The notes under the pieces were generated by a model. It did not search any database and was not told where the DNA came from. It saw only the letters and a list, made by a program, of their open reading frames with translations. A stretch of DNA of 20,724 nt from Lachnospiraceae bacterium UBA1718 (GTDB lineage Bacteria; Bacillota; Clostridia; Lachnospirales; Lachnospiraceae), in NCBI GenBank assembly GCA_002317245.1, contig DCIU01000078.1:1-20724 (forward strand), in the 5' to 3' direction. Position numbers and translations under genes: made by a program. Position 1 is the first letter of the stretch. Each line of letters opens with the position of its first letter. Positions 7,947 through 16,006 of the stretch are shown piece after piece.

Positions 7947-8498
7947 TTATACTGTCATAATCTCCTTAGTCTTCTCGTCGATTGCTGCATCAATGTCCTT
8001 GATGAACTTATCTGTAGCCTTCTGAAGCTGTTCTTCCATATCCTTGATCTCATCCTCAGATACGTCTTCCTTGCCAAGCTTCTTAAGGTAATCATTACCA
8101 TCACGACGGATGTTACGAACTGCTACCTTAGCATCTTCACCCTTCTTCTTAACATCCTTAGAGAGGTCTTTTCTTCTCTCCTCAGTAAGCTCTGGGAATA
8201 CAAGTCTGATAACAGCACCATCATTACTTGGTGTGATTCCAACATCTGATGCAAGAATAGCCTTCTCAATGTCCTTAATTAAGCTCTTCTCCCATGGAGC
8301 GATCTGAATCATTCTTGGTTCTGGAACTGAGATATTACCAACCTGCTGAATTGGTGTTGGTGTTCCATAGTAGTCAACCTTAACCTTATCAAGAACATGA
8401 GGATTAGCTCTACCAGCTCTGATTGTAAGGTAATCACTTAATAAGTAGTCATATGCCTTCTGCATCTTATCATTATATGTCTGTAATCTAGCGTCCAT
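7947..8498 (-). CDS. frr: ribosome recycling factor
   Basis: Frr splits post-termination ribosomes together with EF-G. The 183-residue protein has normal length and the usual all-helical plus beta-hairpin layout. It contains the conserved segments TIRAGRANPHVLDKV, YYGTPTPIQQVGNISVPEPR and the C-terminal RRDGNDYLKKL. The ATG at 8498 has GGAGG six bases upstream. The gap to pyrH is 17 bases, so the two genes are cotranscribed, as in most bacteria. Confidence 0.98.
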   Translation of the reverse strand: MDARLQTYNDKMQKAYDYLLSDYLTIRAGRANPHVLDKVKVDYYGTPTPIQQVGNISVPEPRMIQIAPWEKSLIKDIEKAILASDVGITPSNDGAVIRLVFPELTEERRKDLSKDVKKKGEDAKVAVRNIRRDGNDYLKKLGKEDVSEDEIKDMEEQLQKATDKFIKDIDAAIDEKTKEIMTV

Positions 8499-8515
8499 AA
8501 ATAACCTCCAATTTG

Positions 8516-9211
8516 CTATACTGTAACCTTTGTACCCTTGAATGTGCCCTTAACTGTATTAACAATGCTGTTAGGCTCGTTAAGGCCAAATACCCACATT
8601 GGCATCTTATTATCTCTTGCAAGAATAGATGCTGTCATATCTACCACCTGAAGATTCTTAGCGATTACTTCATCGATAGATACCTCGTCATACTTCTTAG
8701 CATCAGGATTGGTTCTTGGATCAGAATCATATACTGCATCAACCGCCTTAGCCAAGAGAATAACCTCTGCCTCAACCTCTATTGCTCTAAGTACTACCCC
8801 TGTATCTGTAGAGAAATATGGATGGCCTGTACCACCTGCGAAGAAGACAACCTGTCCTCTCGAGAAGTACTTGTTAGCTCTATCCTTAGAGAACAGCTTA
8901 GTGAATGAACCACACTCGAATGGAGTAAGAATGCTGGTTGTCATTCCCTCTCCTCTGAACATCTCAGATACATAGATGCAGTTCATTATTGTTGCAAGCA
9001 TTCCAATCTGATCTGACTTAGTACGGTCAACTGTGTCATTCTGACGGCCCCTCCAGAAGTTACCACCGCCAATTACGATACCAACCTCGATACCATCGTC
9101 AACAAGTTCCTTAACCTGCTTAGCAACGCCAATTATTGTCTCATCATCGAAGCCCTTGCCCTTGCCACCAGCAAGTGCCTCTCCACTTAACTTAAGTAAT
9201 ATTCTCTTCAC
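8516..9211 (-). CDS. pyrH: UMP kinase
   Basis: PyrH phosphorylates UMP to UDP with ATP in the cytoplasm and is usually a hexamer regulated by GTP and UTP. The amino-acid-kinase fold is shown by RILLKLSGEAL at the N-terminus, VIGGGNFWRG (47-55), DQIGMLATIMNCIY and the FFAGGTGHPYFSTDT substrate loop. Its 231 residues are slightly short but complete for the family. Translation appears to start with GTG at 9211, six bases after AAGGAG, only 13 bases after the bactofilin stop. Confidence 0.97.
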   Translation of the reverse strand: MKRILLKLSGEALAGGKGKGFDDETIIGVAKQVKELVDDGIEVGIVIGGGNFWRGRQNDTVDRTKSDQIGMLATIMNCIYVSEMFRGEGMTTSILTPFECGSFTKLFSKDRANKYFSRGQVVFFAGGTGHPYFSTDTGVVLRAIEVEAEVILLAKAVDAVYDSDPRTNPDAKKYDEVSIDEVIAKNLQVVDMTASILARDNKMPMWVFGLNEPNSIVNTVKGTFKGTKVTV

Positions 9212-9224
9212 GTTCTTCTCCTTA

Positions 9225-10271
9225 TTAATCCTTGAAGAAGCTTGTTGGGCTCACATCTGCATAGCACTGTGAACATCTACCCTCAATAGCTGCTCCGATA
9301 TTAATCTGAACTGTCTTAGACTTGATATCACCCATAACGATAGCTGATGAATCTAAGATTACTGGTCCGTGTACATCAATGTCACCCTTAACAGCGCCAG
9401 CGATAACAGCGCTTGTTGCATAGACATTACCACGGATTACTGTATTGCTTCCGATCTTAAGAGCACCTGTACTAGTAACATCACCATCGATTCTTGCATT
9501 AGTAGCAATAACCTCTGAAGCTGTTGAGTTACCCTTAATCACTCCACTTACATTAAGAACTCCCTTAATGTCAATATTACCATTAACAGCTCCAACTACT
9601 TCTACGGATCCACCGCTGACAATATCTCCATTAACTGTCATCATCTTAGTAATTGTTGCAACTTCATCTGAGATGAATTCATTATTCATAACTGGCTCCT
9701 CGTACGCTGTAAGATCTACTACTGGGTTATATACTGGTTCTGGAACCGGCTCGAATACCGGTGCAGCTACAGGTACTGGTTCTGGCTCTGCTTCTTCGAA
9801 TTCGTCCTCAACAACGTATACATCATCATCCTCTACTGGAGCCTCTTCTACTACAGGCTCTTCTACAGGCTCTACTACGGACTCTTCCTCTGGAATCTCC
9901 TCTGCTACAACCTCTTCTATTACTTCTTCTACGAACTCCTCTGATGGTTCTTCGAAGACATCATCAGCTATATATTCTTCTACAGCTTCTTCAATAATCT
10001 CTTCCTCTGCAGGAATCTCAAATGCAGGAGTACTATAGTCCTTATCCATCTCCTCTGATGCTGCTATCATGCTGTCAATGTCACTGTGCTCAATGCCCAT
10101 TGAAGCCTCGGCTGCTGCGAAGAGTGCTTCCTCATCAAAGCTTGCAGTCTCTGTGACGGCTGGCTCTGCCACTGGCTCTACAACCTCTTTGACCTCTTCA
10201 AAGCTCTCATTTGGTACAAGCTCACTAACAGCCTGTGATAAATCTTCCTTCAAGTCTTGAAAAAAACCCAT
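9225..10271 (-). CDS. bactofilin with a very long acidic N-terminal region
   Basis: Residues 205-331 form a bactofilin (polymer-forming cytoskeletal) domain. It is a run of short beta rungs spaced by glycines, such as VNGDIVSGGSVEVVGAVNGN and VIRGNVYATSAVIAGAVKGD, expected to build a right-handed beta helix and assemble into filaments without nucleotide. The first 20 residues (MGFFQDLKEDLSQAVSELV) could form an amphipathic membrane-contact helix. Residues about 21-200 are dominated by Glu, Val, Pro and Ala and are probably disordered, far longer than the short tails of typical bactofilins. The C-terminus ends with a CSQC pair. The ATG shares one base with the deacetylase stop (TAATG), which suggests translational coupling. 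The likely role is to scaffold wall enzymes. Confidence 0.93.
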   Translation of the reverse strand: MGFFQDLKEDLSQAVSELVPNESFEEVKEVVEPVAEPAVTETASFDEEALFAAAEASMGIEHSDIDSMIAASEEMDKDYSTPAFEIPAEEEIIEEAVEEYIADDVFEEPSEEFVEEVIEEVVAEEIPEEESVVEPVEEPVVEEAPVEDDDVYVVEDEFEEAEPEPVPVAAPVFEPVPEPVYNPVVDLTAYEEPVMNNEFISDEVATITKMMTVNGDIVSGGSVEVVGAVNGNIDIKGVLNVSGVIKGNSTASEVIATNARIDGDVTSTGALKIGSNTVIRGNVYATSAVIAGAVKGDIDVHGPVILDSSAIVMGDIKSKTVQINIGAAIEGRCSQCYADVSPTSFFKD

Positions 10272-11278
10272 TACTCATTCTCCTTAATCTCTCTATGTTG
10301 AACCACTGGTGTGTCTTCTGTAATAGCACAGATCTCAGTGTTCTCCAGCTTACTTAACTGTTCAAGGATAACTGGCAGTGCAGCCACCGTTGTATATTTG
10401 GCCGACGTATCATGAAGCAGTACCACAGAATCCTTATGACTGTAGATACCTGCCAGACAGTTGGCAACTATTCTGTCCCGTGACAGGGTCTGACTGGTCG
10501 CATCACCACTTGATACATTCCAGTCGAAGTAGTGTATACCTTCATCCTCCAGATACTCACACAACTCGTTCATATCCGTTGCACTTACCCTATTACTGCT
10601 TCCGCCCGGGAATCTATAGATAACAGGCGTTACACCTGTCGTCTCCCTAATAAAGTCTCTAATCTTATTAAAGTCCTTAACAAAGTTATCTTTGTTCTTA
10701 TAGACCTCACTATATTTATGACTGTATGAATGCATTGCCAAGGTGTGACCCCTGTCCGCTATCATCTTATATCTCTCTGGATGCTCTGTAGCAGCCTCAC
10801 CTGTTACGAAGAAGGTCGCCTTGGCATCATACTGATCCAGGATATCAAGTATCTCCTCAGTATAGATGCTGGGTCCATCATCAAAGGTAAGATATACGTG
10901 GTTAATATCATCCTCTGCCTGGATCTCTTCTGGCTCCTCATCAGTGGTATTGGTCTTCACTGTTGCTGTGTCTGAGGATACCGTATTAAGATCAACTGCG
11001 GCCTCACTGGATTCTACAATGGCCGCCTCTCTGGCATACTTCTCAGCTTCCAACTTACTCTGAAGTTCATCAGTAATCTCAAGCTGGGCTTCATACTGGG
11101 CTGTTATCTCTGCCAGGTCATTATTCACACCGTATAGTGTGCATCCAAGATATATACAAAGCGCTATAGGAATAGTCACAACAGTGAAAAATGCAATTAC
11201 AATCATGCACTTGAGACGCTTAACTCTGCGCCTTCTCTTCTCGCTGTATGATATGTCGCTCATCTGTATTTCCTTCAT
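10271..11278 (-). CDS. membrane-anchored polysaccharide deacetylase (CE4)
   Basis: This family removes N-acetyl groups from peptidoglycan or other glycans outside the cell. From the ATG at 11278 the protein has 335 residues: a basic tail (RRRRVKRLKC), one membrane anchor (about 23-45), a short coiled coil (about 53-86), a Ser/Thr/Glu linker and the catalytic domain. All five CE4 motifs are present: TFDDGP (131-136), HSYSH (183-187), RFPGG (222-226), DWNVSSGD (252-259) and LLHD (287-290). It should therefore be an active metal enzyme. An in-frame TTG at 11335 would lengthen it by 19 residues, but that TTG is the -35 box of the upstream promoter. ATG 11278 (AGGTGG upstream) or ATG 11263 (AAGGA upstream) are the credible starts. 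Confidence 0.92.
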   Translation of the reverse strand: MKEIQMSDISYSEKRRRRVKRLKCMIVIAFFTVVTIPIALCIYLGCTLYGVNNDLAEITAQYEAQLEITDELQSKLEAEKYAREAAIVESSEAAVDLNTVSSDTATVKTNTTDEEPEEIQAEDDINHVYLTFDDGPSIYTEEILDILDQYDAKATFFVTGEAATEHPERYKMIADRGHTLAMHSYSHKYSEVYKNKDNFVKDFNKIRDFIRETTGVTPVIYRFPGGSSNRVSATDMNELCEYLEDEGIHYFDWNVSSGDATSQTLSRDRIVANCLAGIYSHKDSVVLLHDTSAKYTTVAALPVILEQLSKLENTEICAITEDTPVVQHREIKENE

Positions 11279-11306
11279 AGAATACCACCTGGGCACTCTA
11301 CCTACG

Positions 11307-11335
11307 ATTATACCTTGAGCGGGGTCTATTTTCAA
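11307..11335 (-). promoter_or_regulatory. near-consensus sigma-A promoter for the deacetylase-bactofilin-pyrH-frr unit
   Basis: The minus strand has TTGAAA at 11335-11330, a spacer of exactly 17 bases, and TATAAT at 11312-11307. This is the best promoter match I found in the window. It begins a few bases after the phosphodiesterase stop. Transcription would begin near 11300, leaving about 22 bases before the ATG at 11278. It probably drives the deacetylase, bactofilin, pyrH and frr genes, as no other good promoter was seen between them. Confidence 0.8.
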
Positions 11336-11338
11336 TAA

Positions 11339-12184
11339 TTATTCTACTGGATTATCGTTCTCATGAAGCTCAAAAATCACCGAATCGAACTTGGTCCAGG
11401 CACTATTCTGCTCTGCCTTTCCTCTGGCTGTCCAGGCCACAAGTAACGGGTGATATATAATCTTACAGAGGATAAATCCTAATTTACCAGTGTCCCTATG
11501 TCTGTAGGCTATGAAATCAGGTCTGGAGAACATATTAACAAGCAGATGTGTAAGCAGGAATCCCGATACCTTACCGATATCAGCATCTTTGCAATCGCAG
11601 GACAGCTGGCCTCTTATTACCTCAGGGTGATTAATTCTAAACCACTGAACTAAGAATGGGCTGAAGGATTCTATACAGTAGTCTCCACCATAGGTCTCAA
11701 GCAGCTCATAGGTCTCTTCACAGAGCTTATCATTCTTATTGCCATTATGGTTCTTAATCTCACACACAAGAGGTCTGTCCTCAAGTAGCTCAAGCACATC
11801 CTTAAATAGCGGAATCCTCTCATCTGTACCCTCAAGCGAATATTGCCTAAGCTCTTCATAGGTAAGATCAGCCACCTTGATATCCACACCGCACATTCTC
11901 TTAAGGTTGGCATCATGGAAGACAACAATCTGGCCATCCTTAGTATACTGAACGTCAAGCTCTACGCCCAATCTCTCCTCTTTTGCCCTCTTAAAGGCCG
12001 CAAGGCTGTTCTCAGGAATACAGATTCCAGTTTTGCTCTTATCCGCAGGCTCGTGAAGACCTCTGTGGGCGAACCATACATTCCTGAACTTGCCACAGTC
12101 CCTCTTCTCGTTAGGAGCTAACATATATAAGAATCCCAATATCAGGGACGCTATAAATACAACAATAATAATTGCCTTAATCAT
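11339..12184 (-). CDS. membrane-anchored glycerophosphodiester phosphodiesterase
   Basis: GDPD enzymes hydrolyse glycerophosphodiesters to glycerol 3-phosphate and an alcohol. The 281-residue protein begins with one hydrophobic helix (residues 3-22). The TIM-barrel motifs follow: FAHRGLHEP (H40, R41), PENSLAAFKRA, GVELDVQYTKDG (E75, D77) and VVFHDANLKR (H90). These are the metal and catalytic residues of the family. The ATG shares one base with the transporter stop (TAATG), so the two are translationally coupled. The physiological substrate could be deacylated phospholipid or a teichoic-acid fragment; the sequence does not decide. Confidence 0.93.
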   Translation of the reverse strand: MIKAIIIVVFIASLILGFLYMLAPNEKRDCGKFRNVWFAHRGLHEPADKSKTGICIPENSLAAFKRAKEERLGVELDVQYTKDGQIVVFHDANLKRMCGVDIKVADLTYEELRQYSLEGTDERIPLFKDVLELLEDRPLVCEIKNHNGNKNDKLCEETYELLETYGGDYCIESFSPFLVQWFRINHPEVIRGQLSCDCKDADIGKVSGFLLTHLLVNMFSRPDFIAYRHRDTGKLGFILCKIIYHPLLVAWTARGKAEQNSAWTKFDSVIFELHENDNPVE

Positions 12185-13512
12185 TAATCATCCATAGCCT
12201 CATACATCTCAAGTTTATTAACAGGCATATTAGGTCTGTTATCACCGTGCTTAACCTGAAGCATGGTAAGGAATGAGAAGAATACGAACAGAGCTCCGTA
12301 TGGGAACAGTGTCCAGTAACCAACATACTGAAGAAGAATACCCGACAGAATTGGTGTAACAATCTGTGCAGCCATAGAGAATGTATAGTAGTAACCCGTA
12401 TACTTACCAATATCCGAGCCCTTACACATCTCAACGACCATAGGAAGGGAATTGACGCTTATAGTTGCCCATGCAATTCCGATAAAACCGAATACGACTA
12501 AGAGTATTGGAGAGAAGCCATGTAATACATAGTTCAGCACGAACCCTAAGAAGAAGCATACAGACAGCATCAGTACACCAATGATAATAGACTTCTTACG
12601 ACCAATCTTAGCAGCCAGCTCACCAATAGGAATATATGAGATGATAGCTATTCCCATAGCCACAGTAAGGCACTGGTTAGCTGAACTTAAGCTCATATTC
12701 CACTCAAGCATTGCGAATTTGGAGAAGGCTGTTGTAACAGCGTTATATCCTGTGAACCACAGGGCAATTGAAGCTAAGAGGAATATAAGACTTCTCTTGA
12801 CCTCCTTAGGAAGGTATGTCTCACCTGTGGCTTCATCAACCTCTTCCAACTGCTCCTCTGGATGTGCTGCTTCATATTCCTTAATCTCAGCTACAGCCTT
12901 AGGCTCATTAACTGTGATGTAGAGGATGATTACTGATATAAGCATTATTGCAGCTACTATTAAGAAGATTCCCAGGTAATCATTTCTGACATCCTTATTC
13001 TTGAACATAAGCGAAGAAATAATCAGATAGAGAATTCCACCTATTGCACCCATAAGATTAATGATTGCATTAGCCTTACTTCTGTATGGCTTAGGTGTGA
13101 CATCTGGCATAAGTGCTACCGCTGGTGATCTGTACAGAGCCATAGATATAAGCAACAAACCAAGTACCAGAATAAAGCCGGTGAAAACCAATGGTGAAGG
13201 GTTGGCATAGTACTTATTATCAAGGATTGGAATAAGAGTCATAAGGATTACTGCAAGCACTGTACCCACAATAATGAATGGCATTCTCTTACCAATCTTA
13301 GTATTCTTCCTATCCGACAATGCCCCCAGCAAAGGCAGCAAAAACAGCGCAATTACGTTGTCTAAGGCCATAATAACGCCCGCTATTGAATCTGGCATAT
13401 TGAAAGTATTCTTAAGCATTAACGGAATAACATTATCGTATAACTGCCAGAATGCACATATAGACATGAATGCCAGTCCGACTAAGAATGTGCGCTTAGT
13501 ATTCATCTTCAT
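12184..13512 (-). CDS. MFS transporter of the SLC45/GPH sugar-transporter type
   Basis: This is a 12-helix major facilitator protein of about 442 residues from the ATG at 13512. The first-half signature PLLGALSDRKNTKIGKRMPF is a clear MFS loop 2-3 motif of the kind found in SLC45 and glycoside-pentoside-hexuronide carriers. An acidic central loop (AAHPEEQLEEVDEATGE) joins the halves. Many relatives move sugars with a cation, but I cannot name the substrate. A longer reading from a TTG at 13542 would overlap the preceding stop. The ATG at 13512 or 13506, preceded by GGGGG and GGGG runs, is more likely. It is coupled to the phosphodiesterase gene, which could point to a linked substrate, though this is inference. 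Confidence 0.85.
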   Translation of the reverse strand: MKMNTKRTFLVGLAFMSICAFWQLYDNVIPLMLKNTFNMPDSIAGVIMALDNVIALFLLPLLGALSDRKNTKIGKRMPFIIVGTVLAVILMTLIPILDNKYYANPSPLVFTGFILVLGLLLISMALYRSPAVALMPDVTPKPYRSKANAIINLMGAIGGILYLIISSLMFKNKDVRNDYLGIFLIVAAIMLISVIILYITVNEPKAVAEIKEYEAAHPEEQLEEVDEATGETYLPKEVKRSLIFLLASIALWFTGYNAVTTAFSKFAMLEWNMSLSSANQCLTVAMGIAIISYIPIGELAAKIGRKKSIIIGVLMLSVCFFLGFVLNYVLHGFSPILLVVFGFIGIAWATISVNSLPMVVEMCKGSDIGKYTGYYYTFSMAAQIVTPILSGILLQYVGYWTLFPYGALFVFFSFLTMLQVKHGDNRPNMPVNKLEMYEAMDD

Positions 13513-13531
13513 AACCCCATAACCCCCATTT

Positions 13532-14533
13532 TTACTTAGCAAATACTCTCTTATTAAGTGGTGTAATACTCTTAACCTCTAATTCATCAATGGATCTGAT
13601 GAACTGCTCGAACTTGGAGAATCCAAGTTCCTTAATATTGAATTCAGGATACTCATTCTTAATATCTGAACTTAATGAGCCAAGATTGATACCCTTATCC
13701 CCATGGCTCTTAACCATCTCGACAATCTTGCTCTCGATTCCTTCATCTGCCTCCTGAGCTGACAGTGATACAGTAATTGATGTACCAATATGCTCCATTG
13801 TAAGGAAGTCGAACTTCTTAAGGAAAATTGAGAACTTGGAATATCCATAGTTACGTGTGTCGAAGTCTGGATATCTCTTCTGGAGTCTGCTTCCCAGTTC
13901 TCCCATATCAATACCGTTACTCTCATTGCCATTGGCAAGGATGATATCCTTAAGGGCTACAGCGATCTTATCAAGTGGTGTGATTGATGACTCTTCTTCC
14001 TTCTTAGGCTTAGCTGAAGTCTTGCCTGAAGCCTTAGTTGCATCAGTTTTGGACTTATTAGTCTTCTTATCCTCTGCCTGCTCCTTATCATCGTCCTCAT
14101 CAATAATTCTGTCTAAGAACTTAAACTCATTACACGCTGCACAGAATGGCGCTGGAGTCTTGCTCTCTCCAAGACCAATAACAATCTTGCCTGCCTCACG
14201 TAATCTAGCTGCAAGTCTTGTGAAATCACTATCTGATGAACAGAGGGCGAATCCATCAACTTCTCCCGAATAGAGGATATCCATTGCATCAATAATCATT
14301 GATGAATCTGTTGCATTCTTGCCATAGGTGTAGCTGTACTGCTGAATTGGTGTAAGGCTGTACTTAAGCATTACCTTCTTCCAGCCACTGGCGCCATTGC
14401 CAGTCCAGTCACAGTATACTCTCTTGTAAGTCAGAGTACCCTTATCCACGATCTCGTTAAGGATGCTCTCTACGTACTTAGGCGCTATATTATCTGCGTC
14501 AATTAGTACGGCGAATCTCTTCTCGTCTGCCAT
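13532..14533 (-). CDS. NYN-domain (PIN-like) nuclease protein with two OST-HTH/LOTUS domains
   Basis: Residues 1-142 form a NYN domain of the LabA/Limkain type. Its acidic active-site residues lie in AVLIDADNIAPKY (D12, D14), TDSSMIIDAMD (D76) and LCSSDSDFTRLA (D101, D103), so ribonuclease activity is plausible. A Lys/Glu-rich linker (about 143-183) leads to two winged-helix OST-HTH (LOTUS) domains at about 185-247 and 265-322. Each has the YP(D/E)F...GYSKF or GFSKF pattern. In other proteins these domains bind RNA. The start is set at the ATG at 14533, five bases after AGGAG; an upstream in-frame start at 14575 lies deep inside the YolD-like gene. The cellular target is unknown. Confidence 0.9.
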   Translation of the reverse strand: MADEKRFAVLIDADNIAPKYVESILNEIVDKGTLTYKRVYCDWTGNGASGWKKVMLKYSLTPIQQYSYTYGKNATDSSMIIDAMDILYSGEVDGFALCSSDSDFTRLAARLREAGKIVIGLGESKTPAPFCAACNEFKFLDRIIDEDDDKEQAEDKKTNKSKTDATKASGKTSAKPKKEEESSITPLDKIAVALKDIILANGNESNGIDMGELGSRLQKRYPDFDTRNYGYSKFSIFLKKFDFLTMEHIGTSITVSLSAQEADEGIESKIVEMVKSHGDKGINLGSLSSDIKNEYPEFNIKELGFSKFEQFIRSIDELEVKSITPLNKRVFAK

Positions 14534-14714
14534 ATTGTCTCCTATCTGTCTCTCTCCAGGCACCGTAATCATCATCGTACCCGGTCTCTGCTATACTCAT
14601 CTCCTCCTCGACCTTTCTAAGGGCTTCGGGAAGGCCGCTTAAGGCAGCAAAGGGCATGAACTGCTTGGCGCGTTCACTTACTGGCATTTTAGGTCTCTTA
14701 CTGTTTGACGCCAC
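14499..14714 (-). CDS. YolD-like protein, partner of the Y-family polymerase
   Basis: This small protein of about 71 residues carries the segment KMPVSERAKQFMPFAALSGL followed by PEALRKVEEE, which I recognise as the YolD-like pattern often encoded beside UmuC/DinB-type polymerases in Firmicutes. The C-terminal third is Arg/Glu/Asp-rich. Its biochemical role is not well settled; a regulatory partner of the polymerase is the usual suggestion. The best start is GTG at 14714, seven bases after GGAGGG. The TTG at 14729 would put the ribosome site inside the gene. It overlaps the polymerase end by 17 bases and the NYN start by 35, so translation of all three is probably coupled. Confidence 0.82.
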   Translation of the reverse strand: MASNSKRPKMPVSERAKQFMPFAALSGLPEALRKVEEEMSIAETGYDDDYGAWRETDRRQYGRREEIRRTN

Positions 14715-15969
14715 TTCTATGCCCTCCAATCTGAGTATTTCTCTCTCTTGTAGTGCCGTGTTCCTCGAGATTCATTCCTTTCAAAATGGCATTCTTACCA
14801 TATCTGTCCTTAATACCTATAACCGCTTCCTGAACCTTACGATTACGATCAAGGGCATCTGAATCAGTGAACAGATTGTACTGTCTGTACTCTTCATGCA
14901 CTACATTGTTACAAGTTATATTCACTCTCCTTATTGTGTAATGTGGATCCACCACCTGCTCATAGAGCCTTACAATTGCAGGAACTAGTACGATATCAGC
15001 ATTAGTCTCATCTCCTACATTGATTGAACCATGAGTAGAGGCTACTTCCAGCCTGCTGCTATAGGATACGTGAAGTGTGAGTGACTTAGTCACAAGACCT
15101 TTTTCCACCAGATCAAGACACAGAAGGTCCATCATCTCCTTCACAATAAGCTTACCGTCTTCGTAGGAATAATCCGATGCAAGGACCTGCCCGCTGGACA
15201 GGCAATTAGTCTCAGACTTATAGTTCTTAATATCAGGCATAGTGACAGGTTCACGTCCCCATGCGTGGTCAATTAAGAGCTCTGCATCAATTCCGAAGAG
15301 CTTATACAGCATATCCTCATCGGCATTAGCTATATCTCTCATTGTGAAGATACCATAGGAAGCCAGTCTTGAAGCTATTCCAGGGCCTACTCTCCAGAAG
15401 TCTGTGAGTGGCTTATGGTCCCATAAGGTATCAATGTACTTCTTCTCATCAAGTTCCCCAATGAAGTCCGCTGCATGCTTGGCAGATATATCCAGAGCTA
15501 TCTTGGTAAGATACAGGTTGGTCCCTATTCCGCAGGTCGCCCTGATACCAAGACTCTCGTAAATATCACTAATAATCTTCTGGCCAAGCTCTCTGGCTGT
15601 CATTCCATACATCTGAAGATAATCCGTAATATCCATAAATGCCTCGTCTATTGAATAGACATGAATATCATCCTTGGAGATGTACTTCAGATATATGCCA
15701 TATATCTTGGCCGCATAGTCAATATACAGCTGCATACGTGGTACGGCAGCGATATAATCCACCCCATCTGGAATCTCGAATACTCTGCAGCGGTTCTTGA
15801 TTCCCAGCGCCTTCATAGCTGGAGTTATGGCCAGGCATATGGTCTTCTCGGTTCTTGACATATCTGCAACGACAAGCTTAGTAGTCATAGGATCAAGTCC
15901 CCTCTCTACGCACTCAACTGATGCATAGAATGACTTAAGGTCGATACAGATGTACATTCGATCACTCAT
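14698..15969 (-). CDS. Y-family translesion DNA polymerase (UmuC/DinB-like)
   Basis: This 423-residue polymerase copies damaged DNA. The palm motifs are present: YICIDLKSFYASVECVERGL with D10, and VYSIDEAFMDIT with the catalytic pair D108/E109. The fingers segment CLAITPAMKALGI, the helix-hairpin-helix near the WRVGPGIASRLASYGI stretch, and a C-terminal little-finger domain (about 245-365) follow. No C-terminal beta-clamp motif is obvious; the possible QYNLF at about 368-372 is a fair candidate. The adjacent YolD-like gene fits the UmuC-type group in Firmicutes. I saw no GAAC-N4-GTTC LexA box upstream, so SOS control is not evident here. Confidence 0.93.
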   Translation of the reverse strand: MSDRMYICIDLKSFYASVECVERGLDPMTTKLVVADMSRTEKTICLAITPAMKALGIKNRCRVFEIPDGVDYIAAVPRMQLYIDYAAKIYGIYLKYISKDDIHVYSIDEAFMDITDYLQMYGMTARELGQKIISDIYESLGIRATCGIGTNLYLTKIALDISAKHAADFIGELDEKKYIDTLWDHKPLTDFWRVGPGIASRLASYGIFTMRDIANADEDMLYKLFGIDAELLIDHAWGREPVTMPDIKNYKSETNCLSSGQVLASDYSYEDGKLIVKEMMDLLCLDLVEKGLVTKSLTLHVSYSSRLEVASTHGSINVGDETNADIVLVPAIVRLYEQVVDPHYTIRRVNITCNNVVHEEYRQYNLFTDSDALDRNRKVQEAVIGIKDRYGKNAILKGMNLEEHGTTRERNTQIGGHRSGVKQ

Positions 15970-15974
15970 TTATT

Positions 15975-16006
15975 AAGTATAACATAAAAAAGCCCTTGTC
16001 ATTAAA
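15975..16006 (-). promoter_or_regulatory. possible polymerase promoter overlapping the putP terminator
   Basis: TATACT on the minus strand (about 15983-15978) is a good -10 match. The best -35 candidate, ATGACA, lies in the upstream part of the putP terminator with a short 15-base spacer. Transcription from this -10 would start almost at the polymerase ATG, giving a leaderless or near-leaderless message. That would fit the lack of a clear ribosome site before 15969. The match is weak. Confidence 0.25.

Noticed and set aside
9740..9970. Possible tandem repeat array in the bactofilin gene
   Set aside because: The pattern comes from Glu/Val/Pro codons and has no fixed unit length.
9445..10038. 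Plus-strand frame of 197 residues rich in Ser/Thr
   Set aside because: It is the antisense of the Glu/Val/Pro-rich bactofilin linker; its composition is a by-product and it has no good ribosome site.
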